The position numbers were made by a program, and so were the translations under genes. DNA of 64,000 nucleotides, from contig NZ_CP009621.1 of NCBI RefSeq assembly GCF_000973725.1, forward strand, positions 1,493,501 to 1,557,500, in the 5' to 3' direction. Origin of the DNA: Pontibacter korlensis. Its GTDB lineage: Bacteria > Bacteroidota > Bacteroidia > Cytophagales > Hymenobacteraceae. The notes under the pieces are model-generated. The model searched no databases, was not told where the DNA came from, and was given only the letters and a program-made list of their open reading frames with translations. Of this stretch, positions 10,201 through 18,094 are shown in pieces. Every line of letters starts with the position of its first letter. The stretch's first letter is position 1.

Positions 10201-10521
10201 GAACTGGGAAATATTAGTAAGATGATGGAACAAAGCGAAACTGATCTCGTTAATAAACGTTTGACCGAGCAGACCATCAAACGTCAGCGCGAAATCCTTA
10301 CTCGCTTACTTGAGGCTGAGAAGGCTGCGAAGGAAAGGGAGTTGGATAATAAACGTGAAGCAAAAACCGCTGAGGAGATCGCACGGAAAGTGCCGCCGTC
10401 ATTCGAGAAATATTTAAAGGCAAAAGAGAAACAAACGGAATTGCTAAAAACCATACCACCTGCGCTTTCACCATACTATAAGCAAAAGGTAAACGAGTAC
10501 TTCCAAAATATTAGCAAATAA
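7213..10521 (+). CDS. DUF4175 family membrane / coiled-coil protein
   Basis: A 1102-residue protein. Two membrane helices lie near the N-terminus (about residues 25-75) and a third at about 155-177, followed by an extracytoplasmic beta-rich region (about 180-490) with Ig-like strands. The long C-terminal half (about 490-1000) is an extreme Gln/Glu/Lys coiled coil with many QQ and QEQ runs. This architecture is the DUF4175 family of Bacteroidota; its function is unknown, and a role in cell-envelope structure would be only a guess. The gene is followed closely by the RsbW-like ATPase, ybeY and mnmG, an order I recognise from other Bacteroidota, which suggests co-transcription. The long reverse-strand open frames across it reflect the repetitive CAG/GAA composition, not genes. 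Confidence 0.8.
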   Translation: MKHTDALDQLLHQLQEFKQKFYLNMLLRGGIFAVGLLLSVYIVYSLLEYMFYFPEYVRAFLLFSFVAAVLYVFVRWIALPITALVRLRRILSDEQAAQQVGAHFPEIRDKLLNAIQLQQQDRSNELIRASIAQRSQQLLSFKFKEAVSYRENKPLMKYIALPAFVAFLIMLLYPAIFVQGTERIINYKTHYTPQAPFNFILQNEGLQTYRGEDFKLQVAVEGKAVPSEVYINYNGRRQKLSQNADGSYSYTFKQLQRPVNFQLEGSGFFSDNYTLDLLSRPNLKDFRMLVRYPAYLKRKPEEIQNTGNATIPEGSTIIWNFSTSETDSVKLAFAEPAQTLVAQKDGNTFAATKTFSQSQNYSISLRNEHSSNKELINYQITAIPDRNPQISLEQYQDTALYSYMILGGDVADDYGLTRLALFYRVNNSKNPQAKYKSQALPLNQQLSQTYYYQWNTAALNLQPGDKLEYFVQVWDNDGIRGPKSSRTRTYELKVPDKRELQKELDSNSQSVASQMSKTLERASQLERELSKSEEKMKTKRNLNWQDKKQLEDLAAKKKQLEQDINSMKELFEELNKKQNMLNEPNQQLAEKAQELQKLMNDLLDPETKKLYEELEKLLQQQQPNDTELQKLLSKLDNREKNLERELERALELFKQLQFEQKLDNIANKLEEMGEKEQQLAQKTEQKQESNQQLQEEQKELQQDFEDVKEQMKELKDLNNKLDNPNQMNEEQQQQEQQSIEQDMQQSQEQLQKNQNQKASESQKKAGQKMQQMAQQMEQMKSSMSMSGMQQNLDNLRDLLENLITLSFDQEELMKQFRSVNQSDPRFVELSQRQLNLRDNAQVIEDSLFALAKKVFQIESFVTREVAAMNQSMDNSMEELRSRNLGKATGQQQLAMTSMNNLALMLNDALKQMQQAMQQMQGGMAGKQKGDKPMPGNMGELQQQLNKKIEDLKKGGKSGKALSEELAKLAAEQEALRNALKELEKQGKKPGEKGQNGELGNISKMMEQSETDLVNKRLTEQTIKRQREILTRLLEAEKAAKERELDNKREAKTAEEIARKVPPSFEKYLKAKEKQTELLKTIPPALSPYYKQKVNEYFQNISK

Positions 10522-10552
10522 CAAGCACCTATTTTTACACTTAACGATTAAT

Positions 10553-10978
10553 ATGAATCAGGTTAAAATTCAGATTCCTTCCCTAATCGAAAACATCAGA
10601 GTAATAGAGAGCTTTATCGACAACTCCAAAGATGAATTTGAGTTTGAAGATGACATATACGGCAACATCATGGTTGCTGTAACGGAATCTGTGAACAATG
10701 CTATCCGCCACGGCAACAAGTTTGACAAAGACAAAAACGTTTACTTAACGCTGCAGGTAGAAGAGAACAAATTGCTGTTTGAAGTTGCTGACGAAGGTCC
10801 TGGCTTTGATTACGAACACCTGCCCGACCCAACTGCACCTGAAAACCTGGAGAACCCTGGTGGACGCGGCATCTTCTTGATGCGTAACCTGTGCGATGAG
10901 GTTAACTTTTTAGACGAAGGCAAAAAAGTACAGCTAATTTTTAACATACCTCCTTCCCAGAATGGATCTTCCAATTGA
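10553..10978 (+). CDS. RsbW/SpoIIAB-like ATP-binding protein (HATPase_c)
   Basis: A 141-residue protein consisting only of a GHKL ATPase fold. The N box is VTESVNNAIRHGN (residues 43-55), the G1 box is DEGPGFD (80-86) and the G2 box is GGRGIFLM (103-110). This is the anti-sigma-factor serine kinase type, which in Bacillus phosphorylates an anti-anti-sigma STAS protein. No STAS antagonist or sigma factor is adjacent, so the partner cannot be named. It starts 31 bases after the DUF4175 gene and overlaps the start of ybeY by 17 bases, so it is translationally linked to an operon of RNA-processing genes. Confidence 0.85.
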   Translation: MNQVKIQIPSLIENIRVIESFIDNSKDEFEFEDDIYGNIMVAVTESVNNAIRHGNKFDKDKNVYLTLQVEENKLLFEVADEGPGFDYEHLPDPTAPENLENPGGRGIFLMRNLCDEVNFLDEGKKVQLIFNIPPSQNGSSN

Positions 10979-11390
10979 GTTTTTTAGCGAGGACATTGAT
11001 TTCGAGCTAAACAACCCAGAGCAAGTATCGGAGTGGATTGCAGACGTAATTGATCATCATGGACAAGAGCTAAGCGGCCTTACCTACATCTTCTGCTCCG
11101 ATGATTACCTCCACGAGATTAATGTTGAGTATTTAGATCACGACACTCTCACAGATATTATCACCTTCAATAATGCCGACTTCGAAGGCATCATTGAAGG
11201 TGATATTTTTATAAGCGTAGATCGAGTGCGTGATAATGCTACCGACCACGGCACTACTTTTGAAGACGAGCTGCACCGCGTAATCATACATGGGGTACTT
11301 CACCTACTCGGTTTCAAGGATAAGACAAAAGAGCAAGAGGCACTTATGCGTAAAGAAGAAGATTCTTCTTTATCTTTGCGGAAATTTTAG
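10962..11390 (+). CDS. ybeY: Endoribonuclease YbeY (rRNA maturation)
   Basis: A 142-residue member of the UPF0054 family, which takes part in 16S rRNA 3'-end maturation and ribosome quality control. The signature is HGVLHLLGFKDKT with His110 and His114 as zinc ligands. In proteobacterial YbeY a third His follows six residues later; here that position is Asp120, a substitution I recall as usual in Bacteroidota proteins. The DHDTLTDIITF segment (59-69) is also typical. It overlaps the upstream ATPase gene by 17 bases and ends 64 bases before mnmG. Confidence 0.92.
   Translation: MDLPIEFFSEDIDFELNNPEQVSEWIADVIDHHGQELSGLTYIFCSDDYLHEINVEYLDHDTLTDIITFNNADFEGIIEGDIFISVDRVRDNATDHGTTFEDELHRVIIHGVLHLLGFKDKTKEQEALMRKEEDSSLSLRKF
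11371..11378 (+). promoter_or_regulatory. -7 element for mnmG inside the end of ybeY
   Basis: TATCTTTG fits TAnnTTTG. It lies within the last codons of ybeY and 77 bases before the mnmG start, so mnmG may have its own promoter whose leader contains the parS site. Confidence 0.5.
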
Positions 11391-11420
11391 TCTTAAACGG
11401 AATTACCAATCCTCTGTAGA

Positions 11421-11436
11421 TGTTTCACGTGAAACA
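11421..11436. other. parS centromere site (ParB binding)
   Basis: TGTTTCACGTGAAACA is a perfect 16-bp palindrome matching the highly conserved bacterial parS consensus, and the palindrome extends two bases further on each side. It lies in the 5' leader of mnmG, 19 bases before the start codon. parS sites nucleate ParB spreading and normally lie close to the chromosomal origin; mnmG (gidA) is a frequent neighbour of origins. No parA or parB gene is in the window. Confidence 0.85.
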
Positions 11437-11454
11437 TCTCTAAAACCAGAATAC

Positions 11455-13317
11455 ATGTTTCCAGAATACGATATTATAGTTGTTGGTGCTGGGCACGCAG
11501 GCTGTGAAGCCGCGGCGGCTGCAGCAAAGATGGGTTCGAAGGTGCTGCTGGCAACCATGAACATGAACACAATTGCACAGATGTCATGCAACCCAGCTAT
11601 GGGTGGTGTGGCAAAGGGGCAGATTGTTCGTGAGATAGATGCTCTTGGTGGCATGAGCGGCATCATTACTGATCAAACCATGATCCAGTTCCGCATGCTG
11701 AACAAATCAAAAGGTCCAGCTATGTGGAGCCCACGCGCACAGAGCGACCGCATGCGTTTTGCGGAGGCTTGGCGCCTGAGCCTGGAGCAAACGGAGAACG
11801 TAGACTTCTGGCAAGAGATGATAACAGGCATTGAAGTTAAAGGAGGGAAGGCTGTAGGAGTACGCACCAGCTTGGGGATAACTATACGTGGAAAGGCCGT
11901 TATCTTAACGAATGGTACATTTTTGAATGGCATTATCCACATAGGCGAGAAGCAGATGGGTGGTGGCCGCTCAGCAGAAAAGGCAGCGAAAGGAATAACC
12001 GAGCAACTGGTAGAGTTAGGCTTCGAGGCTGGTCGTATGAAAACAGGAACACCTCCACGTGTTGATGGACGCTCGTTGGACTACAGCAAAATGGAGGAAC
12101 AGTTTGGCGATGAAAACCCAAGCAAGTTCTCCTTCACAGAAACGCAGTCACTGGCACAGCAACGCAGCTGCTACATTACTTATACTAATCCTGAGGTGCA
12201 TGAAATCCTTAAAACAGGATTTGAGAAATCGCCAATGTTCCAGGGCCGCATCCAAGGTTTGGGACCACGCTACTGCCCAAGTATAGAAGATAAGATAAAC
12301 CGCTTTGCAGACCGTACCCGTCACCAGATTTTCGTAGAGCCGGAAGGATGGAACACAGTAGAGGTATACGTAAACGGTTTCTCTAGCTCGCTTCCAGAGA
12401 ATGTGCAGTATGAGGCTTTGCGAAAAATAGAAGGCTTCGAAAACGCGAAGATGTTCCGTCCTGGGTACGCCATAGAGTATGACTTCTTCCCACCAACACA
12501 GCTTAACCTGACGCTGGAAACAAAGCTGGTACAGAACCTGTACTTTGCAGGCCAGATAAACGGTACGACTGGTTATGAAGAAGCGGCTTGCCAGGGGTTG
12601 ATGGCAGCCATTAACGCTCACAACAAGATAAATGAGAAAGCACCGTTCATACTAAAGAGATCTGAAGCATACATAGGCGTGCTAATAGATGACCTGGTAA
12701 ATAAAGGTACAGACGAGCCGTACCGTATGTTTACTTCAAGAGCCGAGCATCGAATTTTACTTCGCCAGGACAATGCAGATATCCGTCTGACAAAGCTTGG
12801 ATATGAGCTTGGTTTGGCTGATGAAAGCAGGATGCAAGCTGTGGATAAGAAGATAGCTGAAACCGCAGAGATCATTGCATACTTAAATAATAAGCCGATT
12901 GAGCCAGGAGAAATCAACAGTAAACTGGAAGAATTAGGCTCTGCGCCAATAGCAGAAAAGCAGCGTGCGGGTCAGTTAATAAAACGACCTAACGTAGAAA
13001 TTGAAGAGATAGCAAAAGCAGTACCAGCGGTAGGAGAGTACCTTAGCAAGTTCAAGCAAGAAAGTGTAGAGCAGGCAGGCATACAGGTAAAGTATGAAAC
13101 CTACATTGAGAAAGAACATGCCATGGCTGCTAAGATGAGCGAGTTAGAAAACTATAACATCAAAGGCAAAATTAACTACCGCGACATACCTGCGTTATCT
13201 AAAGAAGCTAAGGAGAAGCTACTGAAAGTTGAGCCGGAAACTATAGGTCAGGCATCAAGAATCAGTGGCGTGTCGCCGGCAGACATATCGGTGTTAATGG
13301 TATACCTGGGAAAATAA
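11455..13317 (+). CDS. mnmG: tRNA uridine-5-carboxymethylaminomethyl(34) synthesis enzyme MnmG
   Basis: A 620-residue FAD enzyme (formerly GidA) that, with the GTPase MnmE, modifies U34 in the wobble position of several tRNAs. The N-terminal FAD motif is VVGAGHAGCEAA (residues 9-20), followed by MNTIAQMSCNPAMGG and KGPAMWSPRAQSD; the FAGQINGTTGYEEAACQGL block and the C-terminal GISPAD-like helix end are also typical. The ATG at 11455 is chosen because MFPEYDIIVVGAG is the canonical start; the longer open frame upstream runs through parS and the end of ybeY. It abuts the methyltransferase gene with no spacer. Confidence 0.95.
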   Translation: MFPEYDIIVVGAGHAGCEAAAAAAKMGSKVLLATMNMNTIAQMSCNPAMGGVAKGQIVREIDALGGMSGIITDQTMIQFRMLNKSKGPAMWSPRAQSDRMRFAEAWRLSLEQTENVDFWQEMITGIEVKGGKAVGVRTSLGITIRGKAVILTNGTFLNGIIHIGEKQMGGGRSAEKAAKGITEQLVELGFEAGRMKTGTPPRVDGRSLDYSKMEEQFGDENPSKFSFTETQSLAQQRSCYITYTNPEVHEILKTGFEKSPMFQGRIQGLGPRYCPSIEDKINRFADRTRHQIFVEPEGWNTVEVYVNGFSSSLPENVQYEALRKIEGFENAKMFRPGYAIEYDFFPPTQLNLTLETKLVQNLYFAGQINGTTGYEEAACQGLMAAINAHNKINEKAPFILKRSEAYIGVLIDDLVNKGTDEPYRMFTSRAEHRILLRQDNADIRLTKLGYELGLADESRMQAVDKKIAETAEIIAYLNNKPIEPGEINSKLEELGSAPIAEKQRAGQLIKRPNVEIEEIAKAVPAVGEYLSKFKQESVEQAGIQVKYETYIEKEHAMAAKMSELENYNIKGKINYRDIPALSKEAKEKLLKVEPETIGQASRISGVSPADISVLMVYLGK

Positions 13318-14205
13318 ATGAGCTACGAAAGACTGGAACAATGCCCTATCTGTGGCAAAGAAACCTTTAAAAACTTTTTAGTAGTAAACGACAACGCTGT
13401 ATCGAAAGAGAGCTTTGTAATTGTGGAATGTGAGAACTGTACGTTCAAATTCACAAACCCTAGACCGAATGCAGAAAGCATAGGCAGGTACTATGAATCA
13501 GAAGAATACATTTCGCATTCAAACACAACTTCAGGAATTATCAACAGAGCGTACCATGTGGTACGATCTATCACAACCAAGCAAAAAGTAGAGCTTATCA
13601 ACAGGTATGCACCGGTAAAGGGCAGCATCCTGGACTACGGTTGTGGCACCGGAAATTTTCTAGCAGCATGTAAGAAAGATAACTGGGAAATAAGAGGAGT
13701 GGAGCCGAACACAAAAGCCCGTGAGCAAGCTGCCGAGAATACAGGAGAAATAATTGCGGCAACCTTGGAAGACATTGAAGGGGAGAAGTATGAGGTGATA
13801 ACACTCTGGCATGTACTGGAGCATATTCATACCCTCAACGAAACCATGACTCAACTCCTGGAGTGTCTGCAGGATGATGGCACACTGGTTATTGCCGTAC
13901 CGAATGCAGACTCGCATGATGCGCAAGAGTATAAGGAGAACTGGGCAGCCTACGATGTGCCAAGGCATCTGTACCACTTTACTCAACCAACTATGAAGCG
14001 CTTCCTGAAGAAGCATAAAATGCAGCTTGAAGAAGTACTGCCAATGAAGTTCGATGCCTACTATGTTAGCATGTTGAGCGAAAAGCATAAGCAGGGTAAG
14101 GCAAAAATGATCAGCAGCGTCATGAATGGCTACCGATCTAACAGCTATGCAGAGAAGAACGGCAACGATTACTCAAGCCTGATTTTTGTAGCGAAAAGAA
14201 AATAA
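13318..14205 (+). CDS. Class I SAM-dependent methyltransferase with zinc-ribbon head
   Basis: A 295-residue protein starting at the base directly after the mnmG stop. Four Cys (Cys9, Cys12, Cys38, Cys41) in CPIC and CENC form a probable zinc ribbon. The SAM-binding motif I is ILDYGCGTG (residues 104-112), followed by acidic VEPN and the LWHVLEHI motif typical of Methyltransf_23 proteins. Such proteins often modify sugars, lipids or small molecules; the substrate cannot be read here. Coupling to mnmG suggests joint expression, but no RNA-binding domain is seen. The gene uses AGA/AGG arginine codons more than its upstream neighbours. Confidence 0.83.
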   Translation: MSYERLEQCPICGKETFKNFLVVNDNAVSKESFVIVECENCTFKFTNPRPNAESIGRYYESEEYISHSNTTSGIINRAYHVVRSITTKQKVELINRYAPVKGSILDYGCGTGNFLAACKKDNWEIRGVEPNTKAREQAAENTGEIIAATLEDIEGEKYEVITLWHVLEHIHTLNETMTQLLECLQDDGTLVIAVPNADSHDAQEYKENWAAYDVPRHLYHFTQPTMKRFLKKHKMQLEEVLPMKFDAYYVSMLSEKHKQGKAKMISSVMNGYRSNSYAEKNGNDYSSLIFVAKRK

Positions 14206-14233
14206 AATACACCTAATTTGCGTGAAGAATAAG

Positions 14234-14262
14234 ATAGGCAAGCGAAAGTTTGCCTATTTTGA
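14234..14262 (+). terminator. Weak terminator after the methyltransferase gene
   Basis: ATAGGCAA and TTGCCTAT pair around an eight-base loop and are followed by a short T-rich stretch, between the methyltransferase and lipoprotein genes. Confidence 0.5.
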
Positions 14263-14280
14263 TTTAAAGACCTACAGCAC

Positions 14281-15891
14281 ATGAAGCTATTAAGAGCACT
14301 GATTTCAGCAGGCATCGTAGCAGGTGTGGCAGCCTGCGCCACACAGAGTCCACCAGATGGTGGACCAAAGGATGAGGTACCACCAAAACTGATAAGAAGT
14401 ACACCAAAAGACCAGCAACTAAATGTGGATACCCGCACCATCATACTGGAGTTTGATGAAGAGGTTCAGCAGAATACGCTAAATAAAGAGCTCCTGATCA
14501 CGCCAAATATCAACAACCCGTACAAGGTGATCACAAACAAAACTACGATGACGCTGGAGTTCGAAAAACCACTGGAGGATAGCACCACTTATACCTTCAA
14601 CTTCAGGCAAGGTATTACAGACATTACAGAAAAGAACAAGGCGCAAAACCTCCGATTGTCGTTCAGCACAGGCTCGTTCATAGACTCCAGCAGAGTGAGC
14701 GGAACTGTAGTAAACCTGCTAAAACAAACACCGGAAAAGGAAGCGCTGGTGTTACTATATAGAGCAGATGATACATTAAGTGTAAGGAAGAACAGGCCGT
14801 ATTACTTGACAAATACTGATGCACAAGGAAACTTTAGTATGCAGAATGTGAAGGAAGGAAACTACCGCATGTATGCTTTAGTAGACAAGAACAATAACAG
14901 CTTTTACGATTCAGAAGAAGAAAGAATAGCTTACATCGCCAAGCCGATCACAGTAACTCCGACCACAGATTCAGTAAGACTACAAACGGTACGCATAGAT
15001 ACAAAGAAGCCTATACTACTTACCCGCGGAAAATTTATTGATAGATTTATCGCCAGCTATAACGAAGGGCTTCAACAATTCACGGCAATGCCAGTAGCCG
15101 GAAAGGACACTTTGACGAGCAGAGTATCTGTGGATGGCAAAGCTGTAGAGCTGTTCAAAACAGACAATTTCAACGGTGGAAAAACCATACTAGCAGCTGT
15201 TGATTCTTCGGGTAATATCACCTCAGACACACTTGATATTGTGTTTGAGGGTAAGATAGCCAACACAGTAAAAGGTGCTGCGTTAAGAGTTATGAACAAT
15301 GGCCAAAACGGAGGATATAGGGTAGGACAGGAAGTTGTGGTAGAACTTCAAACACCTGTGAGAATAACGGGCAAAGCACCGTTGAAGCTAATGGCGGACA
15401 GTGTGGTGGTGCAGGAGCTACAGTACCCGGAACAAATAAGCTTAGACAGAACAAACACAGAACTACGCTTTAATCTTCCAAACATCAACAACCGCATTAG
15501 GCAAGTTAATGTAGTATTAGACACCACTGCCATACAACCACTACAAGGCGAGCCTCTCTCCTTACCACAACTACAAATAGCAGTAGCCGAAGGTAAAGGA
15601 ACAGGTACATTGAGCGGAAGCATCAACACGACATATCCATCTTATACTTTACAGCTCCTGACAAGCGAATATAAATTAGTAGAAGAACGTAGAGCAGGAA
15701 AAAACTACAGGTTTAGGAATATAGCACCAGGCAACTACTACCTGCGTGTACTCATAGACGAGAACAACAATGGCAAATGGGAGAAAGCAGATCCTAATTT
15801 TGAGAAGCAGCCTGAGCCAGTTTATCTGTACCCAGAGCTAGTAGAAATTAGAGCGAACTGGGAAGTTGAAAATTTAGATTTGAGTTTCTAA
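14281..15891 (+). CDS. Ig-like domain (SbsA/Big_5-type) lipoprotein
   Basis: A 536-residue predicted lipoprotein with lipobox GVAAC (Cys19) followed by PPDGGPKDEVPPKLI, a start I recognise in a widespread Bacteroidota family. The first domain (about residues 37-135) is a bacterial Ig-like domain with the phrase TRTIILEFDEEVQQNTL and a TTYTFNF strand. A later part (about 440-536) resembles carboxypeptidase-regulatory-like strands with YRFRNIAPGNYYLRVLID, and a similar YRMYALVDKNNN segment lies near residue 200. It is probably exposed on the outer membrane or in the periplasm; the ligand is unknown. The stop codon lies 15 bases from the IS element, so the gene itself is intact. Confidence 0.8.
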   Translation: MKLLRALISAGIVAGVAACATQSPPDGGPKDEVPPKLIRSTPKDQQLNVDTRTIILEFDEEVQQNTLNKELLITPNINNPYKVITNKTTMTLEFEKPLEDSTTYTFNFRQGITDITEKNKAQNLRLSFSTGSFIDSSRVSGTVVNLLKQTPEKEALVLLYRADDTLSVRKNRPYYLTNTDAQGNFSMQNVKEGNYRMYALVDKNNNSFYDSEEERIAYIAKPITVTPTTDSVRLQTVRIDTKKPILLTRGKFIDRFIASYNEGLQQFTAMPVAGKDTLTSRVSVDGKAVELFKTDNFNGGKTILAAVDSSGNITSDTLDIVFEGKIANTVKGAALRVMNNGQNGGYRVGQEVVVELQTPVRITGKAPLKLMADSVVVQELQYPEQISLDRTNTELRFNLPNINNRIRQVNVVLDTTAIQPLQGEPLSLPQLQIAVAEGKGTGTLSGSINTTYPSYTLQLLTSEYKLVEERRAGKNYRFRNIAPGNYYLRVLIDENNNGKWEKADPNFEKQPEPVYLYPELVEIRANWEVENLDLSF

Positions 15892-15912
15892 AAAGTACAG
15901 CGAACAAAAAAA

Positions 15913-15942
15913 GGAGAGGTGGCCCCAGGAGTGGTCGGAAGA
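15913..15942 (+). repeat. Left terminal inverted repeat of the IS
   Basis: Starts GGAGAGGTGGCCCCAGGAG and runs into GTGGTCGGAAGA; it pairs with the right end at 17280-17309 with three mismatches. Confidence 0.85.
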
Positions 15943-15960
15943 AATTCCGACCACTTTTTT
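15931..15960 (+). terminator. Inward-facing terminator at the left IS end
   Basis: GTGGTCGGAA and TTCCGACCAC pair around GAAA and are followed by six T on the plus strand. It would stop transcripts entering from the lipoprotein gene and overlaps the transposase stop codon. Confidence 0.75.
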
Positions 15961-17182
15961 ATGTTTTAAAGAGTTTGTCCAAGTCCCCACCGCACTCTGC
16001 CACAATGATGGCAATGGCCAGGTTTCTGACTTCCATAGCAAACCTGCGTTTGGCCGTTTTGTAGCCAATGGCGTTGGCCTGTTTGTAGATAAGCAGCAGC
16101 ATGGCCACAATCAGGGTCATGTAGAGCATCACCTCTATGCCGTTTTGGTTGAGCGAGACCAAGTGGCTCAGGTTGAGCTCCTGCTTAAAGAAGCGAAAGA
16201 ACACCTCCATGTCCCACCTGCGCCGGTAGGCCTTGGCTACCTCTTCAGCAGGCATCTGCAGGGCATTGGTCAACAGCCAGTAGCGCTGCTTTGGGTCCTG
16301 CTTGCTTTCCACGATGAGGAGGCGGAAATCCTGCTCCAGCAGGCTTTCCCGGTAATGGATGTTTCCTTTCTTGTTGTGGATGGGCTTGCCGCAGTAAAGC
16401 CTGACGAGCTGATCGCTCCTCAGCACCCCTTCGCCCAGGTCTGTCTGCTGTCCTGGCTCAAGCAGGTTGGCCTTGCGCTCATACTTGCGGTTTTCCTTCA
16501 CCCGGCAGACAAAGCGCACCTGCTGCGCCTCAAAGGCCGCCAGGCTTTGGGCCGATTGCAGGCCCCGGTCCAGCACATACAGGTTTTTGTGGCCAGCCTC
16601 CTTCCTGGCATGCTGCCAGACCAGGTGGGACAGGGCCACCTCCTCGCTGTTATAGCTGCGCTCGCTGAAGGCCTGGGCGCTGCAGGGCAGCACCCCATCA
16701 AAGGCCACGGTGTATTGGACTGCCTTCCTGCCGCTTGCATGCCCTACGCTGCTTTGCAGCCTGCCGGCCGTGTCACTGACAAGGGTGCTGTCCACGCGGA
16801 CCAACAGGTGCCTTTGCCGCTCACACTCTGAATACAGGCCGGCATACTGCTCATAGATGCATTCATAAATCTGGCTGAAGTAGTGCGCATCTATCCTAGA
16901 GAGCCGTTCTGAGATAGAGCTCCGCCGCACGCTCTCCCTGGCATCCAGGCGGAAGAGCTGCTTGAAGAGCGGGTCGTTGAAGGTGTCTTCCAGGCTCCGC
17001 TGGCTGAGCCGCTCGTTTTCCAGCATCCCATAGAGCAAGAGGTAGAACATCTTGCGGCCATCGAGTACCTTGGCGTAGCGGTCTACCCTGCTTTGAAGAG
17101 CGAGTTGTGCCAGGTATTGCTCGGGGATAAGCTCCAGCAGCTGGCTCACACTCATCTGGTGGTCTTTAAACATGCGCATCAT
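15959..17182 (-). CDS. IS4-family DDE transposase
   Basis: A 407-residue transposase. The catalytic triad is visible: first Asp in LVRVDSTLV, second Asp in YVLDRGLQS, and Glu in the C-terminal signature YRRRWDMEVFFRFFK, which fits the IS4 pattern Y-x2-R-x3-E-x6-K exactly. An N-terminal helical domain (about residues 1-110) probably binds the ends. The frame is intact, so the element may be active. Its codon use is more GC-rich than the flanking genes and it contains none of the TATACTT heptamers common elsewhere in the window, both consistent with recent arrival. Confidence 0.92.
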   Translation of the reverse strand: MMRMFKDHQMSVSQLLELIPEQYLAQLALQSRVDRYAKVLDGRKMFYLLLYGMLENERLSQRSLEDTFNDPLFKQLFRLDARESVRRSSISERLSRIDAHYFSQIYECIYEQYAGLYSECERQRHLLVRVDSTLVSDTAGRLQSSVGHASGRKAVQYTVAFDGVLPCSAQAFSERSYNSEEVALSHLVWQHARKEAGHKNLYVLDRGLQSAQSLAAFEAQQVRFVCRVKENRKYERKANLLEPGQQTDLGEGVLRSDQLVRLYCGKPIHNKKGNIHYRESLLEQDFRLLIVESKQDPKQRYWLLTNALQMPAEEVAKAYRRRWDMEVFFRFFKQELNLSHLVSLNQNGIEVMLYMTLIVAMLLLIYKQANAIGYKTAKRRFAMEVRNLAIAIIVAECGGDLDKLFKT

Positions 17183-17257
17183 CTTTATCTTTTAGCCTGT
17201 AAAGACAACAAACAAGAGAAGCAGAGAGGTCAAGGAAATGAAAAAAAGCCCCTAAAT

Positions 17258-17290
17258 AAAAAATGGTCGGAAGATTAAATCTTCCGACCA
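17258..17290 (-). terminator. Inward-facing terminator at the right IS end
   Basis: On the reverse strand TGGTCGGAAGATT and its complement form a 13-bp stem followed by six T. It would block transcription entering the transposase gene from the right flank. Confidence 0.75.
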
Positions 17291-17309
17291 CTCCTGGTGG
17301 CCCCTCTCC
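17280..17309 (-). repeat. Right terminal inverted repeat of the IS
   Basis: Complement starts GGAGAGGGGCCACCAGGAG; it matches the left end at 27 of 30 positions. Confidence 0.85.
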
Positions 17310-17315
17310 TTTTTT

Positions 17316-18094
17316 GTTTATGGAAACTCCAGCTCACACAGCTTACGACCTTAACATTTGCTTCAAGCAGTTAACACTCATTGAAAAAAGAAAGAAAGGT
17401 CTGACAAGAAAAGACAGCTTCAAATCTTAAAACTAAAGACTCAATAACTCTGATGAAATCTGATTAAAAATTCGGAAAAGTATAGCCGATAAGGTGTGAG
17501 CAGATTTAGAAAAAGAATCAAAGAAGAAAGAAGGTAATAAAGCCACACCAAGAAAAATCAGCTCCCTCCCATTCACCTCCGTCAGCGTTTGCTACAGTCA
17601 CTCATCAACCAAAATCATGGCAATAACTTCTACAGTCAATGCATAATAAAGAAGCCTAGCCCGTGAAATAGTAAATGCCGGGGCTTTAGTAAAGCAGAAA
17701 AAACTCTAATCAAGAACGACACAAAACTAGTGTACATCCGCTACCCACAAATAGCAAGAGGATCTTTTCTGCAGGCTCTACATCCACAATATTAGAAAGC
17801 CTGCACGGTAGTCTTAGCACCCATCGCCTTCAAACACCACATAAAAACGAAGTAAGACTGTAGCGAAAAGTAAACATCAATATCGTGAAAGCACAGTCTT
17901 CGATGACCTGTAGCAACTCCAGAAATCTCTGTCTCTATCTCAAAAGCGCTGGCTGCGTAAAAGCGTAGCTATGATACTTGTGTAAGTCTAGCAGCAAAAG
18001 TAACAAGTAAAACTAAGGGCTTCATAGGTCACAAAACCTACCGGAAAAAGAGATGCAGGGAAGATAAAAAACAGGCTTGGGAAATTTTTTTTCG
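17316..18094. other. Non-coding stretch left of the candidate origin
   Basis: About 780 bases without a credible gene on either strand; open frames are short and lack family-like sequence. It is purine-rich on the plus strand (runs such as AAAGAAAGAAAGG). Weak DnaA-like 9-mers occur around 17744 and 17783, and an AAGACTGT/ACAGTCTT inverted repeat lies at 17854-17900. Confidence 0.5.

Larger units (their letters stand above)
15906..17315 (-). mobile_element. IS4-family insertion sequence
   Basis: An element of about 1.4 kb with one transposase gene on the reverse strand. Its ends are near-identical inverted repeats: bases 15913-15942 and the complement of 17280-17309 match at 27 of 30 positions, and A tracts extend the similarity outward. 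No target-site duplication can be made out. It lies between the stop of the Ig-like lipoprotein gene and the candidate replication origin. The outer boundaries are uncertain by several bases because of the A/T runs. Confidence 0.85.

Noticed and set aside
9471..10280. Long reverse-strand open frame across the DUF4175 gene
   Set aside because: It is Ser/Cys/Phe-rich low-complexity antisense of the Gln/Lys/Glu coiled coil.
14209..14216. Possible -7 element before the Ig-like lipoprotein
   Set aside because: The sequence TAATTTG has one base too few between TA and TTTG.
16145..16831. Long plus-strand open frame inside the IS
   Set aside because: It is antisense to the transposase, has no family-like sequence, and reflects the GC-rich codons of the transposase gene.
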